A stretch of DNA of 64,000 nt from Triplophysa rosa (taxonomy: Eukaryota > Chordata > Actinopteri > Cypriniformes > Nemacheilidae). The translations under genes were made by a program, and so were the position numbers. This document shows positions 1 through 13,091 of this stretch, one piece after another. Every line of letters begins with the position of its first letter. Position 1 is the stretch's first letter. The stretch covers positions 12,276,807 through 12,340,806 of the forward strand of contig NC_079906.1 in the NCBI RefSeq assembly GCF_024868665.1, in the 5' to 3' direction. A model generated the notes under the pieces. The model saw only the letters and a program-made list of their open reading frames with translations. It did no database searches and had not been told where the DNA came from.

Positions 1-2180
1 ACAAACCAGTTACATCTGTAGATATGAAGCAAAACGTGATTTGTGCAATTTAAAATTTGTGACACTTCATTCCTCAAAAGCATAGCCGATCCTGCACAAA
101 TGATCAGCAACAAATGCAAGAGTGTGTGTACAATGAGGGAAGGTGCAGGACACAGTTGCTGTGAATGGATCTTCACAGGACGGGATGATGTCGGCATCTG
201 CCTGCATGCTGCAGCCTTTATGTTCTTTATGTCTTTGTGCTCGTGTGTAAAGCTAGAGGGAGTCTCTGAAACCAGCCCCCCATTCACTTAATGAAGTGTC
301 TGAATACATCACATGCCACTCTCTCTCGCCCATTCTCTCTCTCTGAACAGTTCTCTAAAATAATAATACAGTCCAAATGTTCTACAACTTGCTTCTGGGA
401 TCGATTTTAGAATGTTGTATTAAAACTTTTAGCAGGGATTTTTGTTACCTTTTTTCCATACAGAAATACAGAAATGCAGATGCAAATTTAAATTTCCTAT
501 TTAAATGAAATACAACCAGAATGCAAAAAGCAAATCTTTACACAATAGACCCGTATAGCCCTAAAAAATACAGTAAAATTCATTCTATTTATTTAAATGT
601 TATTTTTTTATTATTATTTTGCATATTTTTAAATAAAATTCATCCACAAATCACTGCAATTATCAACAAGTGAAATGTTACAGGTTGTGTGTATGAACCC
701 CCACCTCTTTCACACACAAAGAGGAAAAATCCCAATCTTTCATTTGAGCATCTGGTCACTGCCCCAGGACAGGCGGTTCCCTGCCCCACCCCCAATGCCT
801 GCGGGCCAGATCAGATCTGCCTGCTGCGTGCTATGAAAGACTTTGGGTTTCATCCAGTGATTATTGTTTGGGGGGATTTATTCTGTATCTCCATCCATCT
901 CATCCTCAGATGAAGCTACTTTTCTGCTCCCTTCGCTCTATCCATCTCCATATCTCTCTCTTCCTCTATCATCACTCTTTCTGAAATGCTTCCTGTTTCT
1001 CAGATCCCCGGTGTCTGATTCTCTTTGCCTTCTGTGTGGTTTCATTTATCCGGAATCTTCTGCTTGAAGGAGAAACGCAAAACCCACGTTGGGAGATGCT
1101 CTCCTCCTCCTCTCCTCCTCTTTTCTTTTTCTCATTACTCTCTCTATATCCTGCAGTCTCTCATTATTTTGTGATTCTATGACTTTGTAAGTCATAGTAC
1201 ACCATGCTTCCCCTTAATGTGTCTCAGTAATAAACTGAGATTGAATTTTAATTCTTTTTTTAGAATTTTTTTGATCATATTGTAGACTGTTTTGTTCCTG
1301 GAGCTCTAAAAGCATCATTATGTTCTGAAACCCTTTCTTTGGTCATTTATCATTCCATGTGTAGGTTATGTGAAGACGCTGGACTACTTTCTCCATGTTG
1401 TAATATCATATTCTTTGTACATGTAAATAAGAATTACGTTAAGCAATGATTGGATCAGTAAAAAAGTGTTTCACCAAGAGACTCAAAAGGTCATTTGTGA
1501 AAAAATGACACTTGTGGAAGCCCTTAGCATCTAATTGCATTCTCTCTCTCTGTTCTGGTGTCAGCCGATGTAGATAGCAGGGGAATGGGGCCTCAGGGAC
1601 CAAGAGATATGAATAAAGACAGTGGAACATAAACAGGGGACACTATGGAAACATTTTGATATATTCTTTGATTTATAGCTAGATGTGTGAGTAGCATCAT
1701 AGTTTCAGTTGTGTTTTAGGACTCTGGGGTAGAGAGTGAGGGAGAGAGAGTATAAGTGGAGGAATATTACATGAAGAAAGAGTGCCACACTTCCTGAAAG
1801 CCTTGCTCTCTAAAACAGGCTCCAGAGATGCCATTTTGGGCCAGATGACAAATGGCTCCTGTCTGCATCACTGAAGAAGAGAAGCATGCTGGGAGACTGC
1901 TCATTTCCACATAATTACCCTCCTTCTCTCTTTTCAAGATTCTTTTTCTTAGTTTTCTCTGTCTCTCTATTGTCTGTCAGTAGTAACTCAGTTTAGAGAG
2001 TTTTTGATCTTTATTATCTTGTTGTGTCTGGATAACAAAAGTGAAAAATAGATTTTCTATTGTGAAGACTATTTTTATTATTTCAAAGTTCTTACAATTT
2101 GAAACGTATTGTACCTTTAAACTTTAGTGCTTCAGTGCAAATTGTACTTTTACCTTTTTCTCTTTGTTTCCCTTTTTTTT
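1..2180. other. Gene-free sequence
   Basis: AT-rich with CT-rich patches (about 920-1170). ORFs are under 85 codons, overlap on both strands and look like no protein I know. Confidence 0.6.
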
Positions 2181-2405
2181 CTACACTGAAAAAAAACTTT
2201 TTATTTTTTTTAAAGTAAATTTTGCTTGTAAAAACTGTGTGCAAAAACTTTACACAAAAAATGTAAGTCATATCTACTTTAAAAACAGTTTGCAAAATCT
2301 TGACAAAATTTTTAAAGTAACATTTACTTTACTAACTGTGTGCAAAAACATGCGCAAATGAACACATTTTTTTTATCAATCCTATTAGTTGTTTTTTCAG
2401 TGTAG
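2181..2405. mobile_element. Short DNA element with CTACACTGAAAAAA ends
   Basis: 225 bp bounded by CTACACTGAAAAAAAAC and its near-exact inverse GTTTTTTCAGTGTAG. The interior has repeated AGTAAATTTT / ACTGTGTGCAAAAAC units. Typical of small teleost cut-and-paste elements; the target duplication is unclear. Confidence 0.65.
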
Positions 2406-2659
2406 TGTTTATCATTTAATGTATTCTAGTCCAGTCTCAGTTGTTTTATTCTATTATTTAATTTATTGATAGTAATTTTTCTTATTGATAGTACGATGAA
2501 AGTTATTTCGGTTTTACAATTGTATTTGTGTTTTAACAACAAGAAAGCTGTCAAGGTAAAACTTGATTTACAAACAAAATCTATTATTGGCGTAATTATA
2601 AAACATAAGATTTAACACCCTGGCCAGAAAACAGTTGAACTAGCTATATTAATACTGCA

Positions 2660-2745
2660 TAGTGCTAGAAGTAAATGGATTTGATTCCCAGGAAAAACAA
2701 ATGGTGTGGCTTTGAATAAATGCACCTGCCAAATGCACAAACAAC
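2660..2745 (+). mobile_element. Possible decayed SINE
   Basis: GGATTTGATTCCCAGGAAAA resembles box B with its flank, and CACCTGCCAAATGCACAAAC resembles the family tail. The middle is diverged. Confidence 0.4.
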
Positions 2746-3954
2746 AAAAGTCTGTGAAGCTTGTAATGGGTACAGTTTGTCATTTACAAAGTAAACTCAG
2801 GTGGTACCGTTGTTTTTGTAATGAGACCTGTCAACCACTAGTGGAAATTGTGTAATCACGAATCCCGATAAAGACCACAATGTGTCTGAATTGGCTCTTG
2901 TCTCTGTTTTGTCTGAGATGTTGAATAATAGTATACATAATTGATGCTGTTAGTTCCGTCTCTTCAAAATGTCTTCAGAGAATGAAGGGCCCTACAGCAA
3001 TGTCTGCACTCAGCCAAATTACACTTAAGTACCTGCTCAATATTTTAACAGGAATCTGGAGTCGGACGGGTGGAGTGGAGTTAAATGATGGGGTGTTGGA
3101 TGCAGGTGCCTTTATATATGACAGAAGCACCAGGCAGAAGCTCTTGATAGCACTGCTAATGGGCCTCTTAGTTAAATACAATCTATTCAAATCCCAAGTC
3201 CTGAATAGCCCGTTTGGACGCCACTCTAGCACTTCCTACACATCAGACAGTCCATTACATCACACGTCTACACGTTACACAGTGTTTGGTTTTTTATTAC
3301 TCCTCTGTCAACTTTGTCAGCTAACAAATTTTAACAAATTATTTTATACATGTGCACAAATGTTATAATGTGAACTGCAAGCACTTCAGTAAGAGCATTC
3401 TCAAGATCACCTGAAGTGTGTCAGTGGCCGGTCTCAGGGGTCTTTTGCCTGCAAAGAGAGCATCCAGCCATGATTACAGACCTACACCGCAATCCAGAAC
3501 GACTTTCACCCCTCTAGAAGTCCCTCAGGGTTAGGGAGGTCATTTCACAGGACGAGACTTTAGGTTTGTTACATATGATCAATAAACGTTCAAAACTCAT
3601 ACAAAAACATAAAGTCATAATGCATCTGCATTCATATAAAATCTAAATCAAATTCAGCATTAGATACTACTGACAATATCATTATACAGCATCCCTAAAA
3701 ACTATTTAAAGCCTTTTAGACATTTTAGTCAAAATGTATGACTTTCATTGCATTAGTGTTATCTATAAATAATGCTGCCAGAGTTCAGACATAATGACCA
3801 TTTGTTTTAACGTGAAGTTCAAACATTTTTGTTTTCATAAATGTATCACTTGCCAACACTCTTTTCAGCAGAAAACTTGAATTGACTTGAACATTGAGAA
3901 AAAATTCAATAGTGCACAAAAAAATGTAGTTTTATTAATGTTAAAGAAATATTT

Positions 3955-4200
3955 TACCTAAAAATATAAAAAAAGATGTCATTATTTATTTATCCTAATT
4001 TCTTTCAAAACCCATGAGATTGACTTTTGTCTGTGAAACACAAAAGAAGATATTTTGAGAAATGTCTGAAGTCAATGGGGTCCAGTGTTGTTTGGCAGCG
4101 TTCTTCAGAATATCTTCTTTTGTGTTCTGCAGAAGAAAGAAAGTCATACAGGTTTGAAATGACATGAGGGTGAGAAAGTGATGAAAAATAATGTTCATTT
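3955..4200. mobile_element. Palindromic MITE, copy at 4.0 kb
   Basis: Contains CACAAAAGAAGATATTTTGA and, inverted, AATATCTTCTTTTGTGTTCT around a GTCAATGGGG core, then AAAGTCATACAGGTTTGAAA. The left end has decayed. Confidence 0.8.
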
Positions 4201-5151
4201 TGTTAATGAACTTTCCAAGAAACTGGATAGAAAACACACAGCAAAAACAATGACATTTATTAGGTACCCACAATCACAGCAACCCGGGGGTACGACAATA
4301 TCTTTTAATTTCTGTGTTGAACTCCATCAGGGATGACAAACATAAGGATTAGAGTGGAGACCCTGTGGGCTGGTTCTGATCCTCACGGTTTTGTTCTGGT
4401 GTTGATTTGTAGCTTGTCAATGAGCAAATTGACTTCAATCTTCTTGATTTTATTGAAGACTGACCCACTGAACCCAGAGATCTATACACCTGCTACCCCA
4501 AACACACATGCACGCACACACACACACACACAGAGGAGTAAATAGAGATTGGGTAGGGAGACTGAGAGGGTGAAAGATGGTGTGAGAGAGCAAACCAGAG
4601 TGGTGCTGTTATCTAGTAAATCGCTTTGAATTGAAGCATCCTGCAGAAAGTGTACAATGAGTGTGTAGTGTAGTGTGGTGTGTTGTGTTTGAGTGAGTGA
4701 TGAGTGTGTGTTGTGGTGTTTTCCTGAGTGTGTGTGATGGGGGTAGGGTGGAAAAGGGGGGTGCTCTTTGTTCCAAAATCCATCTGCTGGAACATAACAA
4801 AGGGTAGTAAGAGAGGAGAGAGAGGGAGGGGGTGTTAAGGAACACTGCACAGATTGCCTGATGTTGAGCGCTTGGTGTTTGAGGGTGTGCTGGTGTGTGG
4901 CTGAAACAATTTAATCTAGTGGTAAAGTGATGTGGTGTGTTTTAACATTGTTGAACACATTTCACGACAGGGCAGAGGTTTCGCTTTTTCGGTATATGTG
5001 GGTGCAGGTAAAAAGGTCTCGGTGACGTGCAGGATCAGGAAATCGAAAAAACTGTATCAAAAAAATATAAGAATTAAGTTAATGTATTAGGATGAAGCTA
5101 TTGTTCCCTAACATAAAACGAATACTCCAAAGCCTAGTGTTGTGAGAAATG

Positions 5152-5417
5152 AAAGAGATAGTTCACCCTAAAAATGATAACTCTTTTCATCATTTATTCA
5201 CCCTCATGTCATTTCAAACTTGTATGACTTTCTTTCTTCTGCAGAAAACAAAAGACGTTTTGAAGAACGTTGATAACCAAAAATACTGCCACCATTGACT
5301 TTTATCGCAAAATCCCTGGGACAGTTCTCAAAATATCTTCTTTTTTGTTCTGCAGAAGAAATAAATGAGGGTGAGGAAATTATAATTTGTTTTTCTTTTG
5401 TGTGAATTATCACTTAT
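5152..5417. mobile_element. Palindromic MITE, copy at 5.2 kb
   Basis: Starts with AGATAGTTCACCCTAAAAAT and CACCCTCATGTCATTTCAAA; ends with an inverted GAGGGTGAGGAAATTA and TGTGAATTATCACTT. Same family as the other copies. Confidence 0.85.
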
Positions 5418-6530
5418 ATTTCACACAGTCCATGCAGTCTCTCTACAAATATGAGCTCTTAAAAATGCATGCATTATACTTCAAATATAAACAGCAGCAT
5501 GGTAAAACACAGAACATATTTCCATAGATTATTTAAATTAGTGACCCATAGTTGTTCATTTTCAACATTAGCAACATTAAATCATTCTATTTAAGCTTTT
5601 TGGACTGTAAAGTAGAAGGCAAATTATATTGTTTTGAAGGACACTTTCTGTTGGACCTAAAGCTCTGTGTCCTTCAGTGCCCCATTCGCTGCTGTGGTTT
5701 TATGAATGTGACTTAATGGGTTGTAACAGGTGCTTTTGATGCTTGCAGAGGCAGAGGTGCATGTTCAGCAGAATGACTGACACACTTTTCCCCATCCAAC
5801 ACTGACATGTGTGACTGAGGAACTAAACCTGATTATGACCCTGGAAACATTACTGATTTGGCCAACCATTGAATTAATAACTGCACCACCCAGGAGCACT
5901 TTACAATGCTGCATTAGTCATATCTCTATGACACTGAAAACACATCAGCATATTTTCTTTCATTATTTAATAATCAAGGCATTATTTCAATTTGTATTTA
6001 AAAAGTATTTGAAAGCTTTTGCTCCATACAATCATGTCAAAGCATTGCTCACATTTCTTTCTCTCTGTGTAATAACATTAAGGTCAGGCTTTGGTTATGT
6101 TTCATTAATTGTGATTTCTTTTGGGGCCATTTAAGTTGCCCTAGACAGTTACATTGCGGCAACAGTGTGTGAACAGTAGACCAATCGCTTTAAGACCAGA
6201 GCCATGGCCTAATTCCAATTGTTGAAAGCAGAACTATGTTTTAAAAGTGACTGTTTGGCTTGACTATTAAGTGGCATTTAATTATAAATAGAAACTCATC
6301 TATGTATAAAACAGATCACTTTTTCCAGATCACTGGTCAAAATGTGAGTCGGGCAATAGCATCTTTTACAGTCCAAAATCAGTTTAAAAACAATCTAAGA
6401 CAAATTTTAATACTGTATGACACTTATTTTAACCCTGTCATAAATCTATATCTAATTTATCTATTTCAATTTTGACATCATATAAGACAAATGCAGACAC
6501 ACACATACGCACTCAGTACAGTCCTTAGCT

Positions 6531-6819
6531 CAGTGGTTCTCGAACTGGGGGCCGTGGCCCCCTAGGGGGCTCCAAGATGGACCCAGAGGGGCCACAGTTT
6601 TGAGGCAGTTTATGAATTATAGAAATGTATGATAATTTTGGGCAATCAAATGTTTGAAAAATAAGACTACCAACCAAAAGAATTGCTGTTCCAGCATTCT
6701 ATAATTATTAGTGTTTTTTGGTTTAATTAAAATTGGATCACAAGTCATTATTTGGGGGGCACAAGGCGATACACCCTACACACAGGGGGCCTTACAATGA
6801 AAAAGTTTGAGAACCACTG
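6531..6819. mobile_element. hAT-type MITE with 8-bp target duplication
   Basis: 289-bp element with inverted ends CAGTGGTTCTCGAACTGG and, at the right, reverse complement CAGTGGTTCTCAAACTTT. It is flanked by exact 8-bp duplications CCTTAGCT (6523-6530 and 6820-6827), typical of hAT. No coding capacity. Confidence 0.92.
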
Positions 6820-7847
6820 CCTTAGCTTTTTCCCCTTAGTTTGCCTCCTTATCCACTTAAGGTCACTTTGTTTCTTTCTCTGAAATGAAAATGGAGCTTT
6901 GTAGCTTTATAAATATGCATGAGCGTGATTGCCTTCCAGCACTCCGACTAAAAATATTTAGCATCTTTAATCATGTTTATTCAAAGGTTCCTCTTCTCTT
7001 TTGAAGAGACGTTTCTCCAGCATAAGCTGAAACATCAGATGTTTCGACACAGGGTGACCTTGCAAAACAGGACAGCCGTTGTCAAAACTGAAGTGTCTGT
7101 ATTGCACAACACCTCTGGACTTGTGCAACATGTGAAATGTGCAGCCAGCACAGCAGAAAAAATGTGCGACTGAATAGTTTAAACTCGCTTAAAGATTCAC
7201 AGTGTGCAAAAATCTGTGGGGGAGTCTGACGTGCTGTCATCCTGTAGCTTCAGGTGAGGCGTTAAGGTGTTATGGAATGAGAAAAGCAAAAAGCAGTGAG
7301 GTAGAATAAACAACAGAAGCTCAGTAAAAGAGAGAGCGAGAGAAAGCCAGGAGGCAAACATTGGCCTGAATGTGAATTTTTCTCTATTGTATGTGTCCTG
7401 AAATGAATCTCTCTATTTTCCCTCTTTCTTGGTTTCTTTGTGGTTATTTACTGACGTTACAATACAGAAAACATTGGAGTATTAAAAGAAGGGAAGAACG
7501 TGCTGCATGTAAGAAGAAATGAGAGATTTTATTTATGTGATGTAGTTGAGTATCAATGTTTTCCCCCTCATTCCAGCCCAGTATAGCAACATTGACTCAA
7601 CCAATAAAGCGATCCTGGGGCGAAAATAACTGTTTAACTGACCAGTGTGAAACAGAACAAAGTTTTATTAAACGTTCATAAAGTTTGCTAATTAATTTGC
7701 TTATGCTATTGCAGAAACACACTTTACCTGTAATAAGGATAGTTTCTCCATAAATGTTTCTCATCTTCACCCACACACTGCATCTCAGGGGTCACGAGAG
7801 CTTGTTGACATTTTTGTAAATTGCCTCGTGCCATGACAGTGCAAGTT

Positions 7848-7848
<1 letters not shown>

Positions 7849-7926
<78 letters not shown>
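7849..7926. repeat. (AG)n microsatellite
   Basis: 78 bp of uninterrupted AG repeats. Confidence 0.98.
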
Positions 7927-7929
<3 letters not shown>

Positions 7930-8506
7930 TGCCATTATAAAACTCAATGACAGCAGAAATGACTCTGAAAAGGTGAGGATCTCTCTGAAGGTTACCATGG
8001 TGATGGGCTCATAGTATTCGGCTGGCTCGGGTCCAAATGGACACTCTCATCCTTTCATTATAAAGAAGTGGCCAGTGTCCTTTCCAGACATGGGTAAAAA
8101 TCATAAATCAGCTGGACGAGATGAAGTAGGAGAAAAACAGAGAATGGGTGGAAAGATAGACAGGGGTGTGCAGGGAGAGATGAAGAAATGTGAGGCAGAG
8201 AAATAAAGAGAATAGATAGATAGAGTGAGATAAGAAAGATAAGGGTTGGAGAAGGAGACAGAAAGATGAAGCTCTGAGTGGATTCAATTCTACACAAGTG
8301 AGCAGGAGATTCATAATGAGGAGATAAAACTTTTAAGTGAAGATTTAAAACTCACAGTGTTTCTTTCAGGGCCAAAACAGACCAAGAGGACGACTAAATT
8401 ATTATGAAAGTCTTCACAATGTCAAATAATTGTTAAACAAATAAATGATGCTCTTCTGAAAATGTAAATATGCAAAAAGGTTGTACGGTACAGTTTAAAA
8501 GTCCAA

Positions 8507-8757
8507 CCTGATCTCACAGGAATTCGTAACTATTTTACGAGGTGGCTTATTTGGATGAATTTGTACATTGTGAATCGTACAAAAACGTACGATTACTAGA
8601 AAAAAAGCAATACTGAACCCCCATTGCCCCACCCCTAACCCCGCCCCTAATGCTAACGTCAATGGCGCAAAAGCAAAGCATACTAGAATGTACGAATGAG
8701 ATTGAATTCATACGAAACCGCCAAAATTACCCACATAGTTCAGTTTTTGCCATGAGA
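8507..8757. mobile_element. Palindromic cyprinid-type repeat
   Basis: Ends CTGATCTCACAGG and (reverse complement) CGATCTCATGG. The interior has inverted GAATTCGTA / TACGAATGAGATTGAATTC motifs around a core CCCCACCCCTAACCCCGCCCC. Looks like a small non-autonomous DNA element. Confidence 0.55.
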
Positions 8758-8816
8758 TCGTGCTGAAAAGTCATTTTGCCTATGTAAAGTCCTCATGATG
8801 TAGTGTATTTCAAAAA

Positions 8817-8930
<114 letters not shown>

Positions 8931-8999
8931 GAATGTGTTCATGTTTGATAACCCGGTGGGACCTAAACCTGAATACACACAAAACACATGGGGACTCGC

Positions 9000-9316
<317 letters not shown>

Positions 9317-12300
9317 ATAAAGTACATGTTGTGTTGACATGCTTATGATCCGCATGGTTTAAATGAAGAATTCTGGTTTTGTTGCATCTGAGCTTTCATA
9401 TGTACTGCACATATAAAGACATATACAGAATAATATTTTCATGAAAGCCATATGTTGTGGAGAAATGTGGAGAAATACCTCTGAAATGTCCTTATAACAA
9501 ATATATGTGAGAGATGATTGAATATAGCTGTGTGGGACTATCAGGGTTACTTACGTTCTTTTGCATTAGCGTGCCGGGCTCGTGCTAATACAGTTAATGC
9601 ACTGTACTCCAGATGCGCCTGTTGTCAAGGTCATCCACAGCTTCAAACGCAATGCTATTTAGCATTCAGACAGCCTGGAGGGGGATTTCTTAGATTTTAT
9701 CCTCTTTTAACATCCGCAGGGTGCAGGTTGCTGTTGGGAAATATAACAGGTGAATTAATCATCTCAAAAAGGTTTGCTATTATCTTTTTATAAAACCATC
9801 TTTATATGTGGATGTTCTCCTCAGGTGTCACAGCTCTGTCTGAGAGAACATGTTTACCTCACATTTTAGATTTACACAAAACCCCAAAAGGCCATTTGGA
9901 CAAGAGTTGTAAATATCATTAAACAATGTACGTCAGAGATTTACTGACCTCAGAAATGTGCTGACCACGACAGACCTCGAATTCTTTCAATCATAAGTGA
10001 GCAATAATGAACTCAATACAACAGACTAACAGGCTCACTTCCTCACAGTGTTTCACATCCTAAAAGGTCCCCATATGTCCCAACACACACCGTCAGCAAA
10101 TAAAGGTTCCCGTGGGAGTCAGTTGACCCTTACTGGACCTCTACGGTACAATAAAGGGAAGAAACATTTTCATCTGCCAGACAGTGTGAATGACACAGGG
10201 AGCAGTTTATTAAAACATCATTAATGATCACGTTAGCGTAACGCTTAAACAGCTGAACGCAGAGGAGCAGAGGATTGTTCAGCTCCGGAGGAACATGCAG
10301 AAACCATTCCGTGTTTCATAATGAGGAGTTTTGTAACATAGCACTTCAGAACATTGGCCGGCAGGGAATTTTTTTGTTGTTAAATTCACTTGTGGGTTGT
10401 AAAATACATATATAGCGAGGTTTGCAGGTTGCTGATATTCAGATATTTTGGAGCAAGTTCATCCGTTATTTAACAATATGCCTTCACTCTAAAGAATGTG
10501 GGTTTATTTAACCTAACCGTTGAGGTTATCCATTTTTTGATCCAATTGAAGCCATTGAAGTGCTTTATAAAGTCATATAATCACACTTCTATCTTTCCTT
10601 CGTCTTTCCCGTCTTAAACATCAGTGTGTCAGTTTTATGTTGACAGTATGTTTTTGTGAGGTTAGAAGACTTAAGGGCACGTTCATATCGCTGAAGTTCG
10701 GTCTAGAGCAGATGGAACTCGCAGCAGTGATTTTTAAAGAGCCCTCAACCCTTTGCAGCTCTCACGTGATCCAAAAGAAGGAAACCAGGTGGCTACACGC
10801 TCCCGGACCAGCTGGAAGAGTGAAAGACCATCTGACACTCAGCCAGAAAATCATACACTCTCCTCACCAAACACTTTGCATGTCAATACCACAGGAACAC
10901 AAAGGGAAAGAGACAGACAGAAAGAGAGAGATGCAAGAAATTGAGCTAATTATCCGGACTCGCTGCTATTTCTATCCCATTTCTCATAGCTGAACAATTG
11001 GGCCCTTAAATGGTTAAAATAGTAAAGTGGTTTGTGAGGGTCCTCAACCTGTAAAGTGACACACAGTGTGGATGCGAACAGGGTTATGAAGAGTCAGTCA
11101 GATGATTTTTTAATATACACAGGGACAGCTGGAAATATTTGTGTGAACAACAGCATGCGCTTGAGCACGTATTGAGAACACAGGATGAAAATGAAAGAGA
11201 TGTCTAAATTTCAAGGGGTCATAGTTGTTAACTGTCAAAATTGAAAGTTAACAAAAAAAAAACATAACTACATTTTGTTATTGTGTACTGTTAGCATCTG
11301 AACTGTCTCATAGACAGAACATATGAACATCAGATGTTTCATTGTGGAGATTTCAGGAAACGCCTGCTTTCCCCTGAGATGCTGACTACAGTGAGAAGGG
11401 AGCATCTGCATGATCTCCTGACCTCTGACCTCCAGGCTTTGCGTGGGGTGGATGGATGGAGGGTAATTTAGGCTTTTGACGTCCCGTTAGGATCAGTCAA
11501 GCATTCCTGAGTGCCCGAGAACCAGGGTCAGCAGCTGACACTCCTCTCATGTCCTCTCACTCTCTCTGTCCCTTTATCTGTCTATGTGTCTCTTTCTTTC
11601 CCTGTCTGTTGAATTTCTCAGTAGAACAAGCTGAGTGCTCATGTCTCTCCTCATCAGTTAGTCATTTTTGGCTACTCACCTGTAGGGATCTGTCTGTATA
11701 ACCTACCACAGCTATGGGTCGGACTTTAGTTCATTTCTAGGGTATGTTTTATTGCAGTCGCATTTCTTCAGACTGAAAAAGAGCAGCTGATCAACTCAAA
11801 ACGGCATGTGGGTTGGTGGGATACGAAATAGGCTGTTAACTCAAGAGCTGCCTGATGGATTCTAAACTGGTGTAAATGAGGATTTACTGAGATTAAAGTC
11901 ACACTTTGTGTCCTTGAACAAGGCAAACTCTCAAAGATACAGGGGAGTTTAAGGTGTCTGCGACCACCAGTGAACTGGACATTACTTTGACTAAAAGCAA
12001 TTAAAGTTAAATGGCAGATGATAAATGGCACAAGTAAAATAAATGCTGTGCTAGTATCATTACCACTAATTATTTTTCACTCATTAGGCCTATTAATGAT
12101 GGCCAAGTGTCTTGGTTTTACTGCTTAGCACGCTTTCATGTTGCAGGCTGCTTTATTACATTCATACACTGACTGACATAAACTCAACAACCTATTATGA
12201 AACCATCAAGCATCAGCAAAAACAGCAGATACATCAATACATATAGCAATTGAGCGCCATCTAGTGATGAGACGTATCATGACAGTGTCGGTTATGACGA

Positions 12301-13015
12301 ATGTGCGGCGTCTGTGACATGACGTCAATAAACATAAACTAATATGCCTAGTTGGGTCGTCTCATTTACAGTACTGTACCATAATTATTTTAACACAGAG
12401 GTCTATGGAACAAGGTAGCCTACTGCACTAAATTAAACGTAAAAATAATTACTTTAAAATTAGAATAATAATTAAATCCAAAACAAAGTATTTTATAATA
12501 CTATAATTTTTATGGTGATCTATTGGTTGCCATTCGGCAGATGTCATCCCACCGCAATATTATGCAACATAACCATTATAGACCCACAGAGAACACCTAT
12601 AATTTCCATTTAAAGCAAAATATTTGCCATTCTTATAATGTTTCTGTTTTTTCACTGAAAGGGTCTGTTTACATACAGCACATTTCTTTAATACCATCCT
12701 CAGTCTGCACTGACAGTAGAACACAAAACTGTTCAATGATAGGCTTGTTGTATTTTGCAGAACACATAACATAATATTCACAGGAAATATATATACCAGA
12801 ATGAAATGTTTTTACGTATCAATAACACCATAAATAATCCACAATACTATATAAATATACAAATGTGTAATAAAGCAATGGTGAAAATAATAGAGCAGAG
12901 GGTCAAAAAAGAGAAAGGGATAGCAAACATCAGTGAAACATTTTATGGTTTTGTTCTCAGGATGCCCTGACACATACTCGTTTTCAATGATAAGGATTTT
13001 AACTCTACACTGATT

Positions 13016-13021
13016 TTTATT
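13016..13021 (-). terminator. Candidate poly(A) signal of the SLC52 gene
   Basis: AATAAA on the minus strand 71 nt past the stop codon. It is the first canonical signal downstream, but the cleavage site was not identified and a longer 3' UTR is possible. Confidence 0.35.
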
Positions 13022-13091
13022 AGCTGACAGAGTAAAAGCAAGTAGATTATTCCCTTTGTTAATTCCCTTATAAATATGATAAAAGATTTTA

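Larger units (their letters stand above)
2750..6522. other. Gene-free sequence with two MITEs
   Basis: Besides the MITEs at 4.0 and 5.2 kb there is only low-complexity AC/GT sequence near 4.5-4.85 kb. The 128-codon ORF at 2982-3368 has an overlapping reverse ORF and no recognisable domain. Confidence 0.55.
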